From Paraconiothyrium sp. Pb-2020 (Eukaryota; Ascomycota; Dothideomycetes; Pleosporales; Didymosphaeriaceae), in NCBI GenBank assembly GCA_022419385.1, contig JAJUBI010000006.1, positions 3,906,001-3,970,000 on the forward strand: a DNA stretch of 64,000 bases, given 5' to 3'. This document shows positions 57,227 through 64,000 of the stretch, one piece after another. The translations under genes were made by a program, and so were the position numbers. The stretch's first letter is position 1. The number at the start of each line of letters is the position of its first letter. Below the pieces are notes generated by a model. The model searched no databases, was not told the DNA's origin, and saw only the letters and a list, made by a program, of their open reading frames with translations.

Positions 57227-58889
57227 ATGAAGGCTGAAACTCTTGTTCAACATCATCCTCCCACGCCACCTCTCGACCACGTTCACCCCGACTTTCATAC
57301 GAGTTTACATCAGGTCGCGCATTACAATGCGGACCGAGGTTGTGCTTACGACGATTCGCCTCCTCAAGGTGCCATGTATTCACCGCCTAATCCCGCCATG
57401 CATCACAGCCTTCCGCATGGCATGGTGCCATCCGGAGCAGAGTACGGCGTAGCTCTTCAATATGTAAGTCTTTGATGATCTTCGTCAAAGATAGACTGAC
57501 CAGGCTTTAGGACGACTACAACCACGGTCCAGGCTATGGTCGAGGTCTCGAGCAGTATAACGGGTTCAATGTAAGAGCGAACCGTTCACACGGTACGTGT
57601 GGAGTTCTGACAATAGGCAGAAGGAGCCCGCGAAGTTCTCGGGATCGCCCCCAACACCACGATCTTCAACAGAACTCGAAGACACTACGCGCCGCACGCG
57701 AAGCGGTCGAACTGTTGTACCGTCTAGCTCACCGATGGAAGAAGAGAGAGTCGTCCGACCGAAACCCACGCCGAAATCCAAGAAAGCCAAAACGGGGAAG
57801 AGCGAAAAGCCTAAGACGCCAAAACTGACAGCACCTCTGAGCATATTGACCAAGGATATGGCGTCTATACCCGTTCGTAATATGGAGGAGTGGGTAAATA
57901 GGTCCGCTGAAATCAGGAAAAAGGAGGTCGAGAAGCGGAACGGCTACGTGACGAGACCCATGAACTCCTTCATGCTTTACCGGTCGGCATATGCCGAAAG
58001 GACAAAGCAGTGGTGTCTGCAGAACAACCACCAAGTCGTGTCATCAGTCTCTGGGGAAAGCTGGCCCATGGAGCCGCCTGAGGTGCGCGAACTGTTCAAC
58101 GACTATGCGAAGATCGAACGGATAAACCATCAGAACGCGCATCCGACGTATAAGTTTTCTCCGAGCAAGGCAGCCGCCCCGGCACGCAAGAGGAAGCGTG
58201 AGTTCTCCGACGAACCAAGTGATCTCGAGGACGCCGAATGGAACCCAAGCTCCGATCGCTCCAGGTCTCGCTCCTCTAAACGGATGAGCCAAGGTGTGGG
58301 CTACCCAATGAACGGTATGAACCCAGGATTCTTCGATCAGCGATATGGTCCGAACGGTGTAGGTATGAACAGGTCCTGGGAGATGACCAATGAATGGCGA
58401 CCAATGCCAATGCCCATGGATGACCCGTACAACCATTATTACCAGACCTCGATGCATCCAGGCATGGGTATGCATCAAGGCGTCATGGAAGACATGAGGA
58501 TGCGACGTGCAGATACCCCGATCTCTACGATGCACCTCTCGCAAGACACTGCACTGCTAGGTCTACCGGGGGGTAATGCAAACGACCTGTTGCAACAGAT
58601 GCACTCCCACTCGGACACTTCTCTCGGTGGTGAAACACAAGTCGATCCAATGCTCATCGCTTATGATGGTGGACATCATGAGCTTGGTGTTGCAGCCACT
58701 CATGCGGAGTTCCGGAACGGACACATGGCTATCATGGACGGTGAGCTTGATGACCATAGCGTTGATAGTTTCATTGGAGCAGAAGTCGCCCACGAGGAAT
58801 ACCGCACCGAAGCTTGGCAGCCCTATACCAACATGGGGCCAATGGAGTCTCCGGAATCGGAATTTGACAAGTGGCTAGGTGATCGATGA
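57227..58889 (+). CDS. HMG-box transcription factor
   Basis: Three exons, 57227-57463, 57511-57570 and 57621-58889, all phase 0, 521 residues. The ATG at 57227 (CAACATG) is preferred over an in-frame ATG six codons upstream (57209). The N-terminus is Pro/His/Tyr-rich. The HMG box lies near residues 209-283 (57948-58170): RNGYVTRPMNSFMLYRSAYA, then QNNHQVVSSVSGESW, then PPEVRELFNDYAKIERINHQ and HPTYKFSPSK, followed by KRKREFSDEP, a likely nuclear signal. RPMNSF..YR with a PxYKFxP end places it among sequence-specific (SRY/MATA-type) boxes rather than abundant HMGB proteins. The C-terminus is Met/Gly/Asp-rich and could activate transcription. It is not at a canonical MAT locus: no APN2 or SLA2 nearby. 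Confidence 0.9.
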
Positions 58890-59390
58890 TATGGAATATC
58901 GGTATGAGAGTCGTGCGCGTTGCGGCAGTTTCGTGAATATCGCAGTAAGGCGTGTACATCGGTGCATTCGGGCTATGGCGTTTCGTGGCAAAGGGAATAC
59001 CCATCATGTTTGAAGCTGGACGACAGTCCGCTTTCCTCGTCAATCGTTTTTTTGTAGTTGAACGCTTTCATGAGTCATTCTATAGACCAATTGGTATTTT
59101 TTCGTTCATCAGACATCTGCTCCTTCCAATCGTCGTGGTGGTCAGTAGTGAGCCCTTGTTCGAAACATGCACATTGCGTAGCCTAGGCCCAGCTGAGTCA
59201 ACAGGTACAGGTTGTTAATTTGCGTGTACTGCGAGTGAGAGTTCTGTACCGGAGAGGTGGGTGTGAGTGAAGTCAAGTGAAGTGAGGTGAAAAGGGCCGA
59301 GTTCGCGAGTGGCCGGATGGCAGGTGGGGCGGACGCGACTTCCCCTCCTAGATTCAACGCGTTTCAACACGATCGAACGCTCCATTCCCT
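58890..59390. other. convergent intergenic region, HMG-box gene / GNAT gene
   Basis: 501 bp between 3' ends. A minus-strand frame (58771-59043) is a shadow of no recognisable content. The repeat copy GCAGGTGGGGCGGACGCGA lies at 59320-59338. Otherwise nothing. Confidence 0.5.
59320..59385 (+). repeat. repeat copy 1 flanking the GNAT gene
   Basis: GCAGGTGGGGCGGACGCGA at 59320-59338 matches 18 of 19 bases with 60295-60313, same orientation. Related but shuffled pieces follow in both (CTTCCC[C/G]TCC, CGATCGAACGC, CAACACGA). Confidence 0.55.
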
Positions 59391-59981
59391 CTACAACCGC
59401 ATCATCAGGACTTGTCCAGACCAGCCCTTGACCTCAAATGCCTCTTGCTTCTGGAAACCTCGTGACTCATACCAGCGCACAAGCTTATTGTCCCCGCCGG
59501 CGTAGCAGTCGAGACGGAGCAGTCGCACACCTTTCTCGTTTGCCAAAGCCTTTGCCTTGTCAATCAGCATATCCCCAAGCCCTCTGCCTCCCCCTTTCTT
59601 GGGGTCGGTAATGAAGTAGTTGATGTACAGCTCCGGTTCCGTTGCAGGACTGACGTATGACGCTGCAACGTCGGTCACGGTGATAGCGCCTAACACCTGC
59701 TCGTGCTGGCTTCCCGTGGGATCTTCCTCAACCGCAAGCCAAGTACCACCGGATGTTGCCAATTTGATCGCCTGTTGAACACGTTCAGGTTTGTCGGACT
59801 GCCGTTGAGTTCCCCATTGCTTCGTTCGGCCCTGATTCACGAGCCACTCTGTGCGATCGTCCATCAGCCGTAGCAGCACTGGGGCATCAGCCTCTCGTCC
59901 AGGTCTGAGGGTTACCTCTGCCAGGCTCGAAGAGTTGGGAGCCCTGGTACTTTTGAGCATATTGCCTTCCAGAGAGCACAT
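59391..59981 (-). CDS. GNAT-family N-acetyltransferase
   Basis: Single exon, 196 residues from the ATG at 59981 (a second in-frame ATG at 59960 would remove seven residues). The GNAT fold is visible: beta1 VTLRPGREADAPVLLRLMDD, motif D/beta4 LAVEEDPTG...VLGAITV, ELYINYFITDPKKGGGRGLG as motif A with the pyrophosphate-binding R/Q-x-x-G-x-G/A loop (KGGGRGLGDML), and C-terminal LLRLDCYAGGDNKLVRWYESRGF, the family end. It should transfer acetyl from acetyl-CoA to an amine; the substrate is unknown. No signal peptide or membrane segment is seen. The gene lies between two related repeats (59320 and 60295). Confidence 0.9.
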   Translation of the reverse strand: MCSLEGNMLKSTRAPNSSSLAEVTLRPGREADAPVLLRLMDDRTEWLVNQGRTKQWGTQRQSDKPERVQQAIKLATSGGTWLAVEEDPTGSQHEQVLGAITVTDVAASYVSPATEPELYINYFITDPKKGGGRGLGDMLIDKAKALANEKGVRLLRLDCYAGGDNKLVRWYESRGFQKQEAFEVKGWSGQVLMMRL

Positions 59982-60294
59982 GAAAACCTACGCTGCCGTC
60001 ATATTGCTCTTCGCCTCTGATTTTCTTTTGATTTGTCGATGTGTGAAGTAAGGTCATCATGAATTATGGTTGCCTATACCCAACCCTACTGTTTTCGGAG
60101 TAGATGAGAGGCGAACTCCGATCTCAGCTTCTGTAGCCACGCACATTCCGGTGCAGAGCATCAGTCGTGCAAAAGTCTACACGACTTGATCGGCAGTCAT
60201 GAAGAGCGGGTGAGGAAATAATATTCACATATCTCTCTGCTGTGTGATGGCAGGATGAGGGGAGCAAGTCGCACAGACCAAGCTAGAATCGAGC

Positions 60295-60355
60295 GCAGGT
60301 GGGGCAGACGCGATCGAACGCGCCTTCCCGTCCGATTACAGCACGATATACTCAA
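60295..60355 (+). repeat. repeat copy 2 flanking the GNAT gene
   Basis: GCAGGTGGGGCAGACGCGA at 60295-60313; partner of 59320-59338. It overlaps the MCB-like sites of the PSF1 promoter. Confidence 0.55.
60308..60323. promoter_or_regulatory. two MCB-like boxes upstream of PSF1
   Basis: ACGCGA at 60308-60313 and ACGCGC at 60318-60323. Psf1 is needed at replication onset, so control by the MBF-type G1/S factor is plausible, as for CDC9 in this window. Site presence is seen; binding is inferred. Confidence 0.5.
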
Positions 60356-60425
60356 CACGAAGCCTATGCGACGTCACCTATGTTGATGCACTCGACTGGA
60401 GACAATACTGCTCACACACGTCACC

Positions 60426-61187
60426 ATGTACGGTGAGATTGGCAACAAATTGGTACTTTACCAGGTGTCACGCCCAGTCGATACGAATACTGACACCCTC
60501 AAGGTACAACACGCCAAACGCACGCAATCGCTGGCACACCTGCCGCCGTACCAAACTGAACTGGTACGAGCTGTCACTCGTGAAGTACGCGATCTCGACA
60601 AGGACGTGGCTACGATTCTCGAGCCCTTTGCTGGCTCCTTCAACCCCTCCGCCGAACCTGCAACCGCCTGCGCCCTCCTCGTAAATCACCTATGCATGAG
60701 GAGAGATAAGCGTTGTCTTCTCGCATACCATCGCACAAGGACCGATAAGCTCGAGGAAATGTGCTGGAGTGGCATTGATGTGCTTGAACGGCAACAGCAG
60801 CAGTTACAGAGAGGCGCGGGTGAGGGGTCAGGCGCATCCATGGGCACAGACGGAACAGGCAGCAGCTTGAGTCCTGAAGAGGAGGAATACGTGAGGCAGT
60901 ATAGTGATTTGTTGGCGAGCTACAAGGGGCAGTGGACAGACATTGACCTCACGGGAAGTCTGGAGCCACCCAAGGACTTGTTCATCGACGTCAGAGTGCT
61001 GAAGGACGCTGGAGAGATACAAACAGAATATGGGTGAGTTCATCGATCAGCAAAATCCAACTTCTGTCTGGTACTCCGAGCTGACTGGTGCAGGGCCATC
61101 ACTTTGACCAAGAACAGCCAATTCTATGTAAGACAGGGAGATGTCGAACGACTCATTGCGCAGGGGTACCTCCAGAGGCTCAGTTGA
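60426..61187 (+). CDS. PSF1: GINS complex subunit Psf1
   Basis: Three exons, 60426-60452, 60504-61033 and 61094-61187, 216 residues. The first intron (51 nt, GTACTT...CTGAC...CAAG) has no stop and is a multiple of three, so the frame reads through it; removing it gives MYGEIGNKLVQHAKR, the conserved Psf1 start. Further conserved blocks are LPPYQTELVRAVTREVRDLD, LLVNHLCMRRDKRCLLAYH, RTRTDKLEEMCW and, after a Gln/Gly/Ser-rich insert, LSPEEEEYVRQYSDLLASYK, PPKDLFIDVRVLKDAGEIQT and the C-terminal B-domain ITLTKNSQFYVRQGDVERLI. GINS joins MCM2-7 and Cdc45 in the CMG helicase; the Psf1 B-domain links to Cdc45/polymerase epsilon. The promoter carries MCB-like boxes. Confidence 0.95.
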
Positions 61188-62643
61188 TCGCGGCTGCGTT
61201 TACGTCAAGAGCAGAGACGCAAATTCCATAACACTCAGACGAGACATACGCGCGCGTAGAGACGCAAGTGTTCCGCATTCAGCGTGTTGCGCGCGTCTAG
61301 ATCCACCAGCATTCCGCATTCATCATTTCACGCGCGGATGGATACAGATGCATTCCACAACCTGGATTTCACGCGCGCTTAACTACACGAGCGTACCGCG
61401 TTCGGGTTTTATCCGCGCGCGTCCGTATGTCCCGTCCTGTTCCACTTTCGACGCACACGTAGCTATTTCCGGTGTGCCAAGTTACGCAGCGATTCTGGAG
61501 CTGACTCGAGCATCCGATGAATCGGTCGGTTTCTACCGCCGCGGGGGTGAATCGTGCAAGCAGGGATTTGGAGGCGTAGCATGAGGAGGCAATGCAGCAA
61601 GACGTTTCTGGGGTGGAGATCCCCCAAACGAGGTTGCACTGGAGATGGTGTCACATCGTGTGTGTTCTGTATACCGGTAGACAGAACGACAGAGAATTGC
61701 AAACGGTCTTCGGCAGTGTATAGACAACCTGGTGGTATCGCAGAGTGTGGTGGCTCACGAGGTTCTCTAAGGATTCCATCTTGTAGGTCAAGGCAATGCC
61801 AAGACAGTGAAGCGTATTGATTGTTACCGTCCAATCTAGTGTCGTAAAGCTACCAGAACTCATGCACGTTGCCATTTCCGAGGCAAGATGCCGGTTATTG
61901 AGTGGGGATACTATTTTTTTCTCCACATGTGCTATACTAGTTGATGCAAGAACGGGCTGCAAAGCTTCGAACCCCGTCGCGTGATGGATGAAAACTCCAG
62001 ATCGGCAGAAATCTTGTCCACTTGGGCAGCGGCAGCATCCGCGAACCGGCCTTCCTGCATGTCGGTGCCGTTCGTTCATGGCTCTGTGGGACTGCATTGC
62101 GGCTAAAACCCTCAACAAATGAAAGCGTGTCAAGCATGACGGCGTGGGGGAAGCTCTGCGGCACGAATACTTTGCTCATGAGGCTCGTGTATGGTGCAAT
62201 TGTTCGCAATTCATGCAGTTTCGAATGTGTTGTGATACTGCACGTACCGTATGTGCGAATTGGCTTCAAAATCCTATCACGTAGGGCTGGACACGAGGCT
62301 TGGCGATGACGTTAGTGCCTGTGAAGCGCGCGTCGGACGTAAACTCTACAGTAAAAATTTCGCTCGCGATATGGCCTCCGCTCAACGGACCGCCCAATTG
62401 CTTGTCGCGCAGTTCCGGTGCGGGGGCTGCAGCAGCTACAGAAGGGTCTTCCTTGCTCAATTAGCTGCAGCTCTTCGACGGCCTCAGACCCGCTATTATT
62501 ATCGAAGCCATAACGTGCCTATCACCCGTTATCAGTCGCATTCTGCATTGCCCTCACACCTAACTAGGTGCTCCGCGTGCTCTAGTTCTCCTCACTGGGA
62601 TGCCTTCTTGGCTGTGTAAAGACTACTAATTAACAACGGCAAC
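61188..62643. other. 1.46-kb intergenic region, PSF1 to Vsb1-like gene
   Basis: The left part contains a degenerate minisatellite (61219-61432). The remainder shows only overlapping short frames (61463-61834 -, 61651-62133 -, 62251-62619 +) with no motif. The right part should be the promoter and leader of the transporter gene. Confidence 0.5.
61219..61432 (+). repeat. degenerate minisatellite, five units of 41-45 bp
   Basis: Units start at 61219, 61264, 61309, 61350 and 61391. Each begins GC..TTCC or a variant (GCATTCCGCATTC in unit 3, GCATTCCACAACC in unit 4), has a CACGCGCG or TGCGCGCG core ~20 bp on, and ends near ACxxGA. Units 3 and 4 are clearest. Confidence 0.65.
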
Positions 62644-64000
62644 ATGCCGTCGCGTCTTCTGCCATGGCGGAGAGGCTCGGATTCATCTCAACAACAGCTC
62701 CCCTTTACCAACGACTACGTTAGTGACGCCGACCTCGCAGCCGATCACCAGTCAAGCTACCATGGCTCGAACACCATCCCTCGCTCACGTCCTTATGCCG
62801 TGGGCACCCCTTCAATTGCACAGAACACGCTCTCCAGCTCCTACAACCAGCGCAATCCGATCCGATCGTTCGCACACCAAACGTCCCACTCCATATCCGA
62901 TAATCCCCAATACTCGTCGCAAGGGGTTCGCGAACGAACGCAGGAACTTGCCTCCTACGCGCTCGATTCTGCAGCCTACACACAGCCGCGAAGGAGAGCA
63001 AGCAGTGCGGCCACCGAGTCAATTGCCAGCAGATCAGCCATACCAATCGACATTGAAGGGAGACCGTCGCTAGACTCAACGGGATCGGATGTTATAGAGG
63101 AAGAGAGGGAAAGTGGGCCTGCATCGCACGAGACTGTCATTGCGCCACTTCCGAGCAAGCGTTACTCTAGCATCAGCTCACCAGCGCCAGGCGCTTGGAA
63201 GGATGTAGAACGCAATGACAGACAATCTGCCGCCGCAGTGCCGGAAGTGTTGGTGCAGGATACGGAAGAAACACCACTACTGCCCAAAGCTAGGCTCACG
63301 CGGGTGGACTCGCAACCACGTCGGAAACTGTCTACCTCCACCACTAAGGGCACACGCTTTGGCACTCTCAAGACGAGCTTGCTGAGCCCACTCTCGACTA
63401 GTCGGGAGCACCTGGCTCAACTTGGACGTGATGTAATGGACCCCAAGAACTACACCAAAGATGCGATTTATACGGGGGCTACTGCCAGCTTGCAGACAAC
63501 TTCGGCTGTCTTTCTCGGCCTTCTACTTAACATTTTGGATGCTCTTTCTTATGGTTACATCCTGTTTCCGTTGGGAAGTCCTATCTTCAGCCAGACAGGG
63601 CCTGACGGCATATCGATCTTCTTTGTCAGCTGCGTGGTGTCACAACTCTGCTATTCGTTGGGTCTGTCCATCTTCCGAGGCGGTGTTGGTTCAGAGATGA
63701 TCGAGGTGGTTCCCTTCTTTCACCGAATGGCTTACTCCATCATGGAAAGAATGGAAGGCGCAAGTGCTGAATCGATCATGGCAACCACGATTGTGTCGTA
63801 CTGCCTTAGCTCAATCCTCACCGGCATGATCTTCCTCGCACTGGGGACTTTCAAGCTTGGGAATCTTGTGAGCTTCTTCCCACAACACATTCTCATTGGC
63901 TGCATCGGAGGAGTTGGCTTCTTTCTGGTCATGACTGGCATTGAGGTCTCGGCAAGGCTTGAGGGCAATCTGAACTATGATTTGGAAACTCTTCATAAGC
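62644..64000 (+). CDS. VSB1: vacuolar SulP-family transporter, Vsb1/YGR125W-like (3' end outside window)
   Basis: The frame is open from ATG 62644 to the window end, 452 residues, no intron seen. Residues ~1-260 are a hydrophilic Ser/Arg-rich cytosolic tail with an acidic ETPLLPK segment like dileucine vacuolar-sorting signals. Transmembrane helices then start: TASLQTTSAVFLGLLLNILD, ALSYGYILFPLGSPIF, GISIFFVSCVVSQLCYSLG, a loop FRGGVGSEMIEVVPFFHRMA, TTIVSYCLSSILTGMIFLAL and ILIGCIGGVGFFLVMTGIE. LNILDALSYG and VGSEMIEVVPFF are hallmark sequences of the YGR125W branch; in yeast Vsb1 is a vacuolar protein required for arginine storage. The STAS domain and remaining helices lie beyond the window. 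Confidence 0.88.
   Translation, partial: MPSRLLPWRRGSDSSQQQLPFTNDYVSDADLAADHQSSYHGSNTIPRSRPYAVGTPSIAQNTLSSSYNQRNPIRSFAHQTSHSISDNPQYSSQGVRERTQELASYALDSAAYTQPRRRASSAATESIASRSAIPIDIEGRPSLDSTGSDVIEEERESGPASHETVIAPLPSKRYSSISSPAPGAWKDVERNDRQSAAAVPEVLVQDTEETPLLPKARLTRVDSQPRRKLSTSTTKGTRFGTLKTSLLSPLSTSREHLAQLGRDVMDPKNYTKDAIYTGATASLQTTSAVFLGLLLNILDALSYGYILFPLGSPIFSQTGPDGISIFFVSCVVSQLCYSLGLSIFRGGVGSEMIEVVPFFHRMAYSIMERMEGASAESIMATTIVSYCLSSILTGMIFLALGTFKLGNLVSFFPQHILIGCIGGVGFFLVMTGIEVSARLEGNLNYDLETLHK

Larger units (their letters stand above)
59982..60425. promoter_or_regulatory. divergent promoter region, GNAT gene / PSF1
   Basis: 444 bp between divergent starts. It contains repeat copy 2 (60295-60355) with two MCB-like cores (60308-60323), 103-118 bp upstream of the PSF1 ATG. 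No gene is supported. Confidence 0.6.

Overview
The window is nuclear DNA of a filamentous ascomycete (Pezizomycotina; Dothideomycetes is my best guess, not established). Reasons: about one gene per 3 kb on both strands, short GT-AG introns (mostly 45-125 nt) with CTRAC/CTAAC branch sites, ascomycete versions of Cdc11/SnaD, Kcs1, Cid2 and Kin1, and an NLR of the PNP-NB-ARC-TPR type. Exon boundaries below were worked out by hand from splice signals and frame continuity.

0-20 kb: 3' end of a mitochondrial carrier gene, an unrecognised 567-residue protein, cytosolic lysyl-tRNA synthetase (7 exons), an SDR oxidoreductase (-), tRNA-splicing endonuclease subunit SEN54 with an RGG tail (-), an UNC-45/She4 myosin chaperone (-), and a very large LRR scaffold of the Cdc11/Nud1 family (-).

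20-44 kb: a disordered unknown protein divergent from CDC11, inositol hexakisphosphate kinase KCS1, a GPATCH1/TGH-type G-patch gene broken by several small indels (-), MARK/Par-1 kinase KIN1, CCR4-NOT subunit RCD1/CAF40, ribosomal protein uL1, CID2 (-) and, divergent from it, DNA ligase I (CDC9) behind a cluster of MCB-like boxes.

44-50.5 kb: the accessory part. A three-helix membrane protein of the DUF6594 family (-) and an NLR (PNP domain, NB-ARC, nine near-identical 42-residue TPRs) are transcribed divergently from a 0.6 kb shared promoter, and the pair is bracketed by diverged ~100-bp direct repeats. The last TPR is interrupted by a purine tract and an in-frame stop, with TPR-like sequence continuing beyond it.

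50.5-64 kb: a coiled-coil protein (-), about 4.1 kb without a supportable gene ahead of an HMG-box transcription factor gene, a GNAT acetyltransferase (-) lying between two related repeats, GINS subunit PSF1 with MCB-like boxes and a downstream degenerate minisatellite, and the 5' part of a vacuolar SulP-family transporter (Vsb1/YGR125W-like) that runs off the window.

Most genes are housekeeping: translation and tRNA maturation (LysRS, SEN54, uL1), replication (CDC9, PSF1), mRNA turnover (RCD1), polarity/septation (KIN1, CDC11, SHE4) and inositol pyrophosphate signalling (KCS1). The NLR/DUF6594 module, the broken G-patch gene and the gene-poor HMG upstream region stand out from that background.
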